A DNA stretch of 64,000 nt from Oceanospirillum maris DSM 6286 (GCF_000422865.1 NZ_AUGW01000003.1:271837-335836); one strand, 5' to 3'; numbered from the stretch's first letter, positions 55,008 through 63,352 are shown. Program-made: numbers and translations. The notes: a model not told the origin generated them from the sequence alone.

Positions 55008-56075
55008 ATGAGTACCGCTTCAGTTAAGACAGAAACCAATACAGCCGATCCCCATCTGCTGCCAGAGTGGGCACCTCAAAGCGGTGTTATGCTGACGTGG
55101 CCCCACCCTAATAGCGACTGGGCGCCCTTTTTGACTCAGGTTGAGCCCGTTTTCCTACAGATTGCTGAAGCGATCGCCCATCATGAAAAAGTACTAATCA
55201 CGGTCTCCAATGAGGCGAAAAAGCAGGCTATTCTCAGCCATTTTGCGGGGAAAAATCTAAGCCAACAACTGAGCATCTTCATCCAACAGAGCAATGATAC
55301 TTGGGCGCGGGATCATGGCCCGATTACAGTCACCCATAATGATAAACCTCTATTGCTAGACTTTACCTTTAACGGCTGGGGTAATAAGTTTGATGCTAAA
55401 CTGGATACCGCACTGAATGGCAAGCTTGCTACAGAAAATGCCTTTGCCTGCCCAATGGAAACCGTCGATCTGGTGCTGGAAGGTGGCAGTATTGAATCAG
55501 ACGGCCACGGCACGCTATTAACCACTAGCGAGTGCTTACTAGCGTCAACCCGTAACCCGTCTATGGATAAAGCGGCCATCGAAGCGCTGCTATCGGAAAA
55601 GTTTGGCCTAAAACGCACCCTATGGCTCGATTACGGCTATCTGGCAGGCGACGACACCGATAGCCATGTGGATACCTTGGCACGCTTCTGTGACCCACAC
55701 ACTATCGCCTATGTTCAGTGTACGGATGAAAGTGACGAGCACTATCCCGCATTGAAAGCGATGGAAAATCAACTAAAAGCCTTTACCGATTATCAGGGCC
55801 AAGCCTATAAGCTGGTACCTCTGCCGATGGCCGAGCCTTGCTTTAGCGAAGAGGGCCACCGCCTGCCCGCCACTTATGCTAATTTCCTGATTATTAACGG
55901 CGCGGTACTGCTACCCATTTACGGTAATGAACAACTGGATCAGCAAGCCATTCAGCAAATAAAAATTGCTTTCCCAAACCATAAAATTATCGCCATCAAC
56001 TGCCGCCCGATTGTTGAGCAGTACGGCAGCCTGCACTGCCTAACGATGCAGCTACCTGAAGGAGTTCTTGCCTAA
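55008..56075 (+). CDS. aguA: Agmatine deiminase
   Basis: Converts agmatine to N-carbamoylputrescine plus ammonia; 355 residues. Guanidine-modifying fold with NDTWARDHGPI, the FNGWGNKF motif, EGGSIESDG, the His in DDTDSHVDTLARF and the nucleophile Cys near the end (YGSLHCLTMQ). Overlaps aguB by one base (TAATG), giving the two-step route to putrescine in one operon. Confidence 0.95.
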   Translation: MSTASVKTETNTADPHLLPEWAPQSGVMLTWPHPNSDWAPFLTQVEPVFLQIAEAIAHHEKVLITVSNEAKKQAILSHFAGKNLSQQLSIFIQQSNDTWARDHGPITVTHNDKPLLLDFTFNGWGNKFDAKLDTALNGKLATENAFACPMETVDLVLEGGSIESDGHGTLLTTSECLLASTRNPSMDKAAIEALLSEKFGLKRTLWLDYGYLAGDDTDSHVDTLARFCDPHTIAYVQCTDESDEHYPALKAMENQLKAFTDYQGQAYKLVPLPMAEPCFSEEGHRLPATYANFLIINGAVLLPIYGNEQLDQQAIQQIKIAFPNHKIIAINCRPIVEQYGSLHCLTMQLPEGVLA

Positions 56076-57010
56076 TGGCCAACCCAACAGACACATCAAA
56101 ACGCAGCACCTCCTTAAAAGTCGGTCTGGTGCAGCAACATGCCTTTAACGATAAGGCCAAGAGTCTGTCGATCAGTGAACAAGGATTGCGTGAACTGGCT
56201 GCAGAAGGCTGCGAACTGGCGCTACTACAAGAGCTACACGCCACCCAATATTTTTGTCAGACTGAAGATACCAGCCTGTTTGATCTGGCGGAATCGATCA
56301 ACGGCCCAACCAGTCAGCGTTTATCCGCACTGGCCGATGAACTCAACATGGTGATTGTTGGCTCTATTTTCGAAAAGCGGGCTCCGGGGCTTTATCACAA
56401 TACTGCCGTGGTATTCGATAAAGATGGTTCACTGGCGGGCACGTATCGCAAAATGCATATTCCCGATGATCCCGGCTTCTATGAGAAATTCTATTTCACA
56501 CCAGGGGATGCCACCTTTAATGATGGCCGCTCAGGTTTCAGCCCCATTGAAACCAGCGTAGGTAAACTAGGGGTTCTGATCTGCTGGGATCAGTGGTATC
56601 CCGAAGCCGCCCGCCTGATGGCGATGGCCGGTGCTGAGATTCTGCTCTACCCCACCGCTATCGGCTGGGATCCACGGGATGATGCCGCGGAACAAACCCG
56701 CCAACAAGATGCTTGGACGCTGATCCAGCGCGCCCATGCCGTCGCCAACGGCCTGCCAGTCATCGCCGCCAACCGTGTCGGCCACGAAACCGACCCAAGC
56801 GGTCAAAGTGAAGGTATTCAGTTCTGGGGCGGCAGCTTTATCGCAGGCCCACAGGGTGAACTACTGCAACACGCCGAAGAAGATGCCTGCGTACTCGTCG
56901 CCACCCTCGACAAACAGCGCACCGAAGACACCCGCCGTATCTGGCCGTATTTCCGCGACCGCCGGATTGATGCCTACGGGGATCTGACCAAACGGCACCT
57001 GACGCCTTAA
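56075..57010 (+). CDS. aguB: N-carbamoylputrescine amidase
   Basis: Nitrilase-superfamily enzyme releasing putrescine, CO2 and ammonia; 311 residues. The Glu-Lys-Cys triad appears in LLQELHATQYFC (Glu), YRKMHIPDDPGFYEKFYF (Lys) and LICWDQWYPE (Cys). AAGGAG before the ATG lies inside aguA. The final 60 bp of the gene are repeated downstream at 57047-57106. Confidence 0.95.
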   Translation: MANPTDTSKRSTSLKVGLVQQHAFNDKAKSLSISEQGLRELAAEGCELALLQELHATQYFCQTEDTSLFDLAESINGPTSQRLSALADELNMVIVGSIFEKRAPGLYHNTAVVFDKDGSLAGTYRKMHIPDDPGFYEKFYFTPGDATFNDGRSGFSPIETSVGKLGVLICWDQWYPEAARLMAMAGAEILLYPTAIGWDPRDDAAEQTRQQDAWTLIQRAHAVANGLPVIAANRVGHETDPSGQSEGIQFWGGSFIAGPQGELLQHAEEDACVLVATLDKQRTEDTRRIWPYFRDRRIDAYGDLTKRHLTP

Positions 57011-57012
57011 CC
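56953..57012 (+). repeat. Copy 1 of the 60-bp aguB-tail duplication
   Basis: The end of aguB including its stop and two more bases; identical to 57047-57106 but for one base. Confidence 0.95.
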
Positions 57013-57040
57013 AGAGTGGCCAGACAATCTGGCCACTCTG
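57012..57040 (+). terminator. Perfect 13-bp hairpin behind aguB
   Basis: CAGAGTGGCCAGA / TCTGGCCACTCTG with a 3-nt loop CAA, directly after the aguB stop. No T run follows, so it may protect the mRNA end or stall polymerase rather than act as a textbook terminator. Confidence 0.55.
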
Positions 57041-57046
57041 TATCTG

Positions 57047-57106
57047 CCGCGACCGCCGGATTGATGCCTACGGGGATCTGACCAAACGGCATCTGACGCC
57101 TTAACC
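57047..57106 (+). repeat. Copy 2 of the 60-bp aguB-tail duplication
   Basis: Downstream copy, offset by 94 bp, one mismatch. It is too short to be a gene and has no start. Confidence 0.95.
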
Positions 57107-57130
57107 TCTGGGATTTAAAACCCCAAACCC

Positions 57131-57202
57131 GACTAGCTCCCACGCTCTGCGTGGTAGCTCACAGAATCTATGCATTCCCACGCGGAGCGTGGGAACGAGT
57201 CA
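57131..57202. repeat. REPIN-like repeat, copy 1
   Basis: 72 bp beginning GACTAGCTCCCACGC and ending GTGGGAACGAGTCA: two inverted REP-like hairpins (CCACGC..GCGTGG and CCCACGC..GCGTGGG) facing each other. It sits inside an older inverted repeat, AAACCCGA on its left and TCGGGTTT on its right. Confidence 0.85.
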
Positions 57203-57230
57203 TAACCTATCGGGTTTAGGCTCTGCCAAC

Positions 57231-57266
57231 AAAAACGCCCCTTGGAGTGACCCAAGGGGCGTTTTT
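57231..57266. terminator. Strong bidirectional terminator
   Basis: AAAAACGCCCCTTGG / CCAAGGGGCGTTTTT with a short loop, between the two REPIN copies; the likely end for aguAB and for leftward transcription from 57989. Confidence 0.92.
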
Positions 57267-57274
57267 GTTTGTCC

Positions 57275-57346
57275 GACTAGCTCCCATGCTCTGCGTGGTA
57301 GCTCTCAGAGTCTATGCATTCCCACGCGGAGCGTGGGAACGAGTCA
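57275..57346. repeat. REPIN-like repeat, copy 2
   Basis: Same 72-bp unit and orientation as copy 1, with a few substitutions. Confidence 0.85.
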
Positions 57347-57470
57347 CAAATCAATCGTATCCCGAGCTTGGAATACCTGTCGTTAAAGGTGGGGGCTTAA
57401 ACAACAAACTAATCCAGCTTACTTTGACCTTGCGAGAGACTATTAAATCTACAGCCGGATTTAAGGACTT

Positions 57471-57499
57471 ACTAGCTCCCACGCTCCGCGTGGTAGCTT
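57471..57499. repeat. Half REP repeat
   Basis: ACTAGCTCCCACGCTCCGCG and following GTGGTAGCTT match the first half of the 72-bp unit only. Between 57347 and 57563 nothing else is recognised. Confidence 0.8.
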
Positions 57500-57563
57500 A
57501 ATGTATCACCGCGTAAACGGTACCCAAAGAGTAAGGTATGGCGACTAGCCAAAAAAAATCGCA

Positions 57564-57989
57564 CTACCGAGCACCTGGAATTCCTTTTAAGGGAATATGT
57601 CCTTCCATACTCCAGTTACGAATGATGCTGGAGCCGGTATTTCTAATCCGGTAGCGGTATTGACCTGTTGTCCTTGGGAAGAAGTTGCGGTTGAGGCTCC
57701 TTGCGCCACGGCTTGTACTCTTAGAAACCGGTACCCATAAACCTTGGCGTCGTTGCTCAATAATATGCTCTATAACACTGTTTGGGTTATTACCCGAAAG
57801 GTCTTTGAATTTAAAAGAAACCGCACCCAAGCAGGAAATCTTAAACGGCCCATACACGTTATCGAAAGACCCTGCGGCCACGCGAGATCCACTACTGGAT
57901 ACAGACATATTGGCGCAAACGGCGGCCTCAACTAGGTAGCTGGCACTCAGTAAAAAAAGGGTAGTCAATGAGATACATAGCTTTTTGAT
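57564..57989 (-). CDS. Small secreted protein with an apparent ATC start codon
   Basis: 141 residues, family not recognised. The frame's first ordinary start is a TTG at 57968, but that would cut into a signal peptide. A full AGGAGG at 57996-58001 lies 6 bases before ATC AAA AAG (57989), after which KKLCISLTTLFLLSASYLVEA is an ideal signal peptide. So either initiation is at ATC, or the original ATG has mutated. The mature part is basic, with two Cys and no membrane helix; the end GHIPLKGIPG is of no known family. It lies beside the LEA14-like lipoprotein gene on the same strand. Confidence 0.6.
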   Translation of the reverse strand: MKKLCISLTTLFLLSASYLVEAAVCANMSVSSSGSRVAAGSFDNVYGPFKISCLGAVSFKFKDLSGNNPNSVIEHIIEQRRQGLWVPVSKSTSRGARSLNRNFFPRTTGQYRYRIRNTGSSIIRNWSMEGHIPLKGIPGAR

Positions 57990-58084
57990 AGGTCACCTCC
58001 TGCTCAACCTCTTGTTCAAATAATCACTTACTGCCGCTATCCCATAAAAAGACGATAGGTAGTGGCAGTTATAGCATTAGCTTA

Positions 58085-58972
58085 TCAAATCATCTTACCA
58101 TCTTTGAAGACAAAGTCTGTTTTCTGTACATCAAATCCCGGCAGATCAGGGTTAAGTTCCCAGCTACCTTCAAGTTGAAAATCCGGCAGACTGCCTTGCT
58201 CAATAATAGATAACAGGGAGCGGCTGGCGTTATCCCATGAGAAGGTAACAGGAATTGCGATACGGGTTTCACTATTGCTCGGCAGCGGGGTTGTTTGATC
58301 CATCTTAATATCAAATGGCTTTAAGCCATTAATAACTAGCGCACCCTGTAGCTTGTTTAGATTTACACCAAAGATATTAGGATTATTAACCGGTAGTTCA
58401 ACGTTAAGTCGAAAACCTTTTAGGTCGATACTGTCGAGGCTTATGCTCGGCATCTTAATTTCAGGTAGTTTGGGGGTAGGAACCGTTTGAGTCAGGGTAA
58501 TGGGTTTAGACCATGTCATCCCTAAGGGGCCGTTCAGGGTTAGCTCTGTGCTGAATTGGTATTCCAGCTCATCTTTACTAAGCATATCCGGCAGTAGATT
58601 GATTAGATTGCTAATGCTGACTTTAAAGGGAAGATGTACATTAGCCTTGCCTGCGGGCTTGATATTTAAGCCACTGCTGTCACCTTGAATCAGCTTTTCA
58701 CCTTCGACATTAATATCGTAGTTAAAATCAGCGAGTTTTATATCGATCAGATTAGGGTTATAGAGTTCGATATCCGCATCAAAATAAATATAATTAAAAT
58801 CAATGTTACTGACTTTAATCTTATCTGATACGACTTCCGGTGCTTTTAGCGCACTTTCCATTAAGGGTGCAATCGAGGAGCAGCCCGCTAATACAGTGGA
58901 TGCCAGCACCAGAAATAATAGCTTTCTAAGCGCGCGAAATGTAACCGTGGAAATCAAGGCAGCAGCCGACAT
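58085..58972 (-). CDS. LEA14/WHy-domain lipoprotein
   Basis: A 295-residue periplasmic lipoprotein: basic start, hydrophobic core and lipobox LAGC near residue 30. Two WHy (LEA_2) domains follow, at about 50-165 and 175-285, each with FxYDIxVEGxxL-like and NPNxxxxxLxxL strands (FNYDINVEGEKL; NNPNIFGVNLNKLQGAL). In plants such domains are linked to desiccation; in bacteria the role is unclear, perhaps envelope lipid or stress. Single gene 110 bp upstream of the secreted protein gene. Confidence 0.82.
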   Translation of the reverse strand: MSAAALISTVTFRALRKLLFLVLASTVLAGCSSIAPLMESALKAPEVVSDKIKVSNIDFNYIYFDADIELYNPNLIDIKLADFNYDINVEGEKLIQGDSSGLNIKPAGKANVHLPFKVSISNLINLLPDMLSKDELEYQFSTELTLNGPLGMTWSKPITLTQTVPTPKLPEIKMPSISLDSIDLKGFRLNVELPVNNPNIFGVNLNKLQGALVINGLKPFDIKMDQTTPLPSNSETRIAIPVTFSWDNASRSLLSIIEQGSLPDFQLEGSWELNPDLPGFDVQKTDFVFKDGKMI

Positions 58973-59070
58973 ATAACATCCTCCAATAGTGGTGGATCTA
59001 TCATGCCATAATTCAGGCTAATTGAGTTAAGTCTGCTTGCCTTGATTAAGTAGGGTTATTTATTAATACA

Positions 59071-60537
59071 TCATTCGCTAACGCGCTTTTCCAGCCGGTT
59101 TAAGAATTCTTGCATAATAATTTGATACAGCTCTTGTTTAAGCCAAGCATCTTCAACATCAGAATCTACATTGGGGTTGTCATTCACTTCAATAACATAG
59201 GCTTTATCGCCAGACTGTTTTAGGTCGATGCCGTATAGGCCATCGCCAATCAATCGACTGGCTTTTATCGCTGCGTCGATCACCGCTTTTGGCGCTTCGT
59301 AAGTCGGCAGAGTATCAAAGCCGCCGGACTCCACTTCACTACCGCCGTGGTTATAGATCTGCCAGTGATCTTTCACCATGTAGTAACGACAGGCGAAGAT
59401 AGGCTTGTTGTTCAGCACGCCAATGCGCCAATCAAAGTCGGTGTACATAAATTCTTGCGCTAACAACAGTGCAGATTTTTGGCTTAGCTGCTTAGCTCCA
59501 GCGGCTAGTTCACCACGGTCGCTCACCTTAACGATGCCTTTAGAAAAAGCACCATCAGGAATTTTCAGTACCATGGGGAAACCCATCTCGTCCGCTAGCT
59601 TATCCAGCGCGGCTTTACTCTGGTTACTGATAATACGAGTTTTAGGTGCAGGCACCTTATTGACCGTCAATAGGTCTGATAAAAAGACCTTGTTGGTACA
59701 ACGCAAAATAGACGTTGGATCATCCATCACGACCAAACCTTCACTTTCAGCTTTTTTGGCAAAGCGATAGGTGTGATGATCAATATTGGTGGTTTCTCGG
59801 ATAAAGAGCGCGTCAAATTCAGCTAGGCGCATATAGTCTTTTTTAGTGATTAGCTCAGCATCAATACCTAAGCTTTCTGCCGCTTTAATAAAATTATTTA
59901 AAGCCACGGCATCACTGGGCGGCATCGCTTCATCAGGATTATGCAAAATGGCTAGATCAAAACGTGCGCCTCTTTTCGGCTTAGCCTTGCGCCACATTTT
60001 CCGGCTAAAACGGTCCAAAGCCTCGGCGAAATTCTGCTGCTCGGTCTCTGTCTTTAAGTCTTTCAGCGATAGAAAGCGAAGACTATCCAGTTGCCATACT
60101 TTACGTCGCACTAATGTCAACTCTAGTGCAGGTGCAGGAAAGCGCTCAAACAGATTCTTGGCGAGGGGTTTTAGGGCTTTGTGCTCGGTTTGACCAAAAA
60201 ACACCCGAAGAGTTAGGTGATCGCCCTCTAGCAATTGGCTGTTTTTATCAGCAAGTTCAGCAAGGCCGTCCAACTGCATCAGGTAAAGCGCTTTACGCCC
60301 TAGGTCATTGATCGACTGCACCGCAGGCAACACGGTATGGCCGCGAGCTTCTGCCAGCAAAGAGCAGTAGTAACCACGACTTAGGTACTTATAGTGTCGA
60401 CAAAGATTGATCACGCGGGTGCGCTCACGTTTTTTCACGGGCAGCGCTAGATACTCATCAAAAGTGATGACATCTTGACTCGGGTAATAGGGTTTCCAAT
60501 CGTCTTTATTTTCAACCACGACGTAAAGAGTAGACAT
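59071..60537 (-). CDS. RimK-like ATP-grasp ligase with N-terminal RLAN domain
   Basis: 488 residues. The N-terminal half (STLYVVVENKDDWKPYYP, then HYKYLSRGYYCSLLAEARGH) matches the RimK-like ATP-grasp N-terminal (RLAN) domain. The C-terminal half (about 200-480) is the ATP-grasp core with KIPDGAFSKG, DFDWRIGVLNNKPIFACRY and the Mg-binding IEVNDNPNVDSD. Such enzymes join an amino acid, often Glu, to an amine or peptide; the true substrate is unknown. AGGAAG precedes the ATG. Divergent from DUF2817 and GNAT/C39 genes, a combination I recall from comparative studies of amidoligases. Confidence 0.88.
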   Translation of the reverse strand: MSTLYVVVENKDDWKPYYPSQDVITFDEYLALPVKKRERTRVINLCRHYKYLSRGYYCSLLAEARGHTVLPAVQSINDLGRKALYLMQLDGLAELADKNSQLLEGDHLTLRVFFGQTEHKALKPLAKNLFERFPAPALELTLVRRKVWQLDSLRFLSLKDLKTETEQQNFAEALDRFSRKMWRKAKPKRGARFDLAILHNPDEAMPPSDAVALNNFIKAAESLGIDAELITKKDYMRLAEFDALFIRETTNIDHHTYRFAKKAESEGLVVMDDPTSILRCTNKVFLSDLLTVNKVPAPKTRIISNQSKAALDKLADEMGFPMVLKIPDGAFSKGIVKVSDRGELAAGAKQLSQKSALLLAQEFMYTDFDWRIGVLNNKPIFACRYYMVKDHWQIYNHGGSEVESGGFDTLPTYEAPKAVIDAAIKASRLIGDGLYGIDLKQSGDKAYVIEVNDNPNVDSDVEDAWLKQELYQIIMQEFLNRLEKRVSE

Positions 60538-60907
60538 AGCACGGCTTCCTAGAATAATGGCTATGCATAGGGGCTTTTTAGTCCATAGGAAAGAGGCTCA
60601 AAAAGACCGCTGCAGTGTTGCGGATTCTGCGCCTGAATCTTGCCGCTTAGCAAGCTATTTTTATGCAAAAATAGCCGTAAAAATAGATGCTCAATATTTC
60701 GTGATAAAGCATCAAAAAAAGCTTGTCAGAGAAAAAATATCAGGCGTATTATCCATCAGCTGAACACCTAGACAGAAGACACAGAATGTTGCGTCCCTCT
60801 ATTTGTGTTTCCGATTATGTTGCAGCGCCCAATACACAGTACTGCCTTGATAGCCTATCGCTTCCACGGCGCTTTATTGATCGATTGTTTTGTGTGAGGC
60901 GTGCCCC
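60538..60907. other. Divergent control region of the ligase/peptidase locus
   Basis: 370 bp with no credible gene. It contains a perfect inverted repeat GCTATTTTT-ATGC-AAAAATAGC at 60654-60675, near the middle, which could be a regulator operator or an RNA hairpin. Confidence 0.5.
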
Positions 60908-62017
60908 ATGCCCCTGTTAAAAACACCTGTTGTGGCCGACGACTTCGTACTGCCCTTTGCTGAAGCACGCCGCCATTTTCGTAGTCTTGCCAGCACAGCC
61001 CTAGACACCCTTCCTGGCCAACTATTACATTTTGCTCACCCTGAGACCGGCCCCCAAGGCGAGGCCTTAAGCAGTGACTGGCTCTGGCTCGGCGAGAACT
61101 CAGCACCAGCGGTGTTAGTGATTATCTCAGGCACTCACGGTGTGGAAGGCTACGCCGGTTCTGGTCTACAGCGGCAGCTGTTATCTGATCTTGTGAATGT
61201 GCTGCAACAGAGGGCTGGACTTTCTGCTCTCATCATTCATACGTTAAACCCTTGGGGTTACGCATGGCAGCGGCGAGGCGACCATAACAATATCGACCTG
61301 AACCGGAATTTTGTTGATTTCAGCCAACTTTTACCGACCAATGCTGATTTTAACGACCTACATGCGGCATTAATGCTACCGGCAAGGGAGCGTTCACGCG
61401 CGCTAAATCAATGGCAGAAGCACCTAGGCAATAGACACTATGAGCAGACTGTCAGTGGCGGCCAATACCAAGAGGCATCAAGCTTGTTTTATGGCGGCCA
61501 AAAGCCCTCATGGAGCCAGCAGACCCTAGTCAGCGGTCTAAATATACTAAGCCTGAATCGCGCCAAACGCGTACTGGTGCTAGACCTTCATACTGGGCTT
61601 GGCCCCTATGGTTATGGTGAATTGATCAGTGATCACCCCTTTGGTAGCGCCGGTGATATTCGGGCGACCCAATGGTTTGGGGATCAGGTCTCACGCCCTG
61701 AGCTGGGTACATCAAGCTCGGTGCCAAAAACCGGATTAATGGATTATTACTTTCACCGTTTGTTGACTGACCGTGGCTGTTTTCTCACCTATGAGATGGG
61801 AACCTACGGCACTCAAGCGCTATTTGATGTTTTATGTGAAGAGCAAAGAATGTTTAACGCACTGGGTGGTGATCTGGGTGAGCAACACCCTGCCAGCCTT
61901 GCCCTAATGCGCCACTTTTGTCCTGATGATGTTCATTGGCAAGCGGCAGTTACGGCTCGATTACGTCAAGTGGTCGGTATCGGTATCGATCAGCTGCTAA
62001 AAGAGGTTCGAAAATAG
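60908..62017 (+). CDS. DUF2817 M14-like zinc carboxypeptidase/deacylase
   Basis: 369 residues of the DUF2817 family, related to the M14/AstE zinc hydrolases. Zinc ligands in GTHGVEGYAGSG (HxxE, about residue 72) and LDLHTGLGP (His, about 229); a possible catalytic Glu in TYEMGTYG (about 296). DLNRNF resembles the NR motif of M14 enzymes. The start is ATG 60908 with GAGG before it; the frame's earlier TTG at 60890 is unlikely. Predicted to remove an acyl or amino acid group; substrate unknown. Its stop directly abuts the next ATG. Confidence 0.85.
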   Translation: MPLLKTPVVADDFVLPFAEARRHFRSLASTALDTLPGQLLHFAHPETGPQGEALSSDWLWLGENSAPAVLVIISGTHGVEGYAGSGLQRQLLSDLVNVLQQRAGLSALIIHTLNPWGYAWQRRGDHNNIDLNRNFVDFSQLLPTNADFNDLHAALMLPARERSRALNQWQKHLGNRHYEQTVSGGQYQEASSLFYGGQKPSWSQQTLVSGLNILSLNRAKRVLVLDLHTGLGPYGYGELISDHPFGSAGDIRATQWFGDQVSRPELGTSSSVPKTGLMDYYFHRLLTDRGCFLTYEMGTYGTQALFDVLCEEQRMFNALGGDLGEQHPASLALMRHFCPDDVHWQAAVTARLRQVVGIGIDQLLKEVRK

Positions 62018-63196
62018 ATGGCTAAAGATTCGGCAATAACAATGGCAACACAGAAGAACCACCCGTCTATTGTACCGACAAAGGCCTGTAGCCAAGATCT
62101 CAATGCCTTAATCGCATTAGAGCAAGCGTGTTTTAGCAGCGACCGTTTGTCTCGTCGCAGTTTCCGCCATTTTTTGACCGCGCAGGCGAATGATAAAACC
62201 GAACCGCCAAGCTCATCACTTTGGTTACTGCGAGCCAATAACCAGTCCAATGCACCGATTATTGGCTATGGACTGCTATTGTTTCGGCGAGGTACTCGCT
62301 TGGCACGCCTGTACTCTCTTGCCATACATCCTGATTACCAAGGTCAAGGGCTGGCAGGTTTACTGTTAGATCACCTAGAACAAGAGGCTGAAAAGCTCAA
62401 GCTGGTTTTTCTGCGCCTAGAAGTGCGCCAAGATAATCAAGCGGCGATCCAATTGTATGAAAAGCGCAGCTACCGTCGCTTTGGTCAGATTAAAAGCTAT
62501 TACGAAGATGGTGAACATGCGTTACGAATGGAAAAACGCTTGCTACGCAGCATAACCGCAACCCCGAAAAACCTGCCTTATTATCGGCAGAATACAGACT
62601 TTACCTGTGGGCCATCTGCACTATTAATGGCGATGCGGGCACTGGATGGCCAGGTAGCGATGAATCTTGATGAAGAGTTACAGATCTGGCGAGAAGCGAC
62701 CACCATTTTTATGCTCTCAGGTCACGGAGGTTGCTCCCCCCACGGTTTAGCCCTAAGTGCTTGGCGCCGGGGCTTTAGTGTTGAGTTATATGTCAATACA
62801 GAGCAAACGCCTTTTATTGACTCGGTGCGGGATGATGCTAAAAAGCAGATTATGACCCAGGTACACCGGCGGTTTTTAGAGGAGATCGAACGCTCGGATA
62901 TTCAACTGCATCACGAAGAGTTGAGCACCGATAAACTACAACAGCACTTGCAAGCTGGTGCCAGTATTATCAGCCTGATCAGTACATGGCGCTTTAACCG
63001 TAACAAAATCCCCCATTGGGTAACGCTGGTACGGGCGGATGATGCTTATATGTATTTAAGTGATCCTGAGCCCGATGATGATCGACTGCATACCGCTACG
63101 GACAATATTGCCGTCCCCGTATCCTTAGAGGACTTTAACGCCATGAACAGATATGGCCGTAACAAACTGCACTGCTCTTTGGTGCTCACCTTATAA
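62018..63196 (+). CDS. GNAT acetyltransferase / C39-like peptidase fusion
   Basis: 392 residues. Residues about 20-180 are a RimI-type GNAT domain (LAIHPDYQGQGLAGLLLD, LRLEVRQDNQAAIQLYEK). Residues 190-390 are a papain-like C39-family domain with the nucleophile Cys in NTDFTCGPSALLMAM and His/Asp in IPHWVTLVRADD and YLSDPEPDDD. No membrane segment is seen, so the C39 part is not a transporter peptidase. Often found next to RimK-RLAN ligases; together they may build, modify and cleave a peptide or protein tail. Start 62018 follows GAGGTT inside DUF2817. Confidence 0.88.
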   Translation: MAKDSAITMATQKNHPSIVPTKACSQDLNALIALEQACFSSDRLSRRSFRHFLTAQANDKTEPPSSSLWLLRANNQSNAPIIGYGLLLFRRGTRLARLYSLAIHPDYQGQGLAGLLLDHLEQEAEKLKLVFLRLEVRQDNQAAIQLYEKRSYRRFGQIKSYYEDGEHALRMEKRLLRSITATPKNLPYYRQNTDFTCGPSALLMAMRALDGQVAMNLDEELQIWREATTIFMLSGHGGCSPHGLALSAWRRGFSVELYVNTEQTPFIDSVRDDAKKQIMTQVHRRFLEEIERSDIQLHHEELSTDKLQQHLQAGASIISLISTWRFNRNKIPHWVTLVRADDAYMYLSDPEPDDDRLHTATDNIAVPVSLEDFNAMNRYGRNKLHCSLVLTL

Positions 63197-63251
63197 GCCT
63201 ATAAAGCTAAAGACAAAGCTAAATACGAGCAACCAAAAAAACTGATCGCAA

Positions 63252-63281
63252 AAAAACCCTGATCGGTGATCAGGGTTCTTT
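63252..63281 (+). terminator. Intrinsic terminator behind the GNAT/C39 gene
   Basis: AACCCTGATC / GATCAGGGTT, loop GGT, then TTCTTTG; A run on the left, so also partly active on the minus strand. Confidence 0.85.
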
Positions 63282-63315
63282 GTGTTCAACGAGCACTTAT
63301 GCATAGACGAACTGA

Positions 63316-63352
63316 TTGACATCCTCCCTCCACTAAATCAGACAAGCTGACT
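63316..63352 (-). ncRNA. Right end of the tnpB element, putative omega-RNA scaffold
   Basis: On the minus strand, past the tnpB stop, the transcript contains a stem (TAGTGGGGG region of the tnpB end pairing with CCTCCACTA) with a long loop, and terminates with GAGGATGTCAA at 63316. In this element class the right-end RNA carries a guide copied from the flanking DNA, here the bases left of 63316. The RNA itself is inferred. Confidence 0.6.

Noticed and set aside
57131..57346. Two 72-bp repeats with a 72-bp gap looked at first like a CRISPR unit
   Set aside because: Only two full copies, units too long and internally palindromic, and the gap is a terminator; REPIN fits better. No cas genes.
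57189..57501. Open frames across the REPIN region
   Set aside because: They run through REP hairpins and a terminator and lack ribosome sites.
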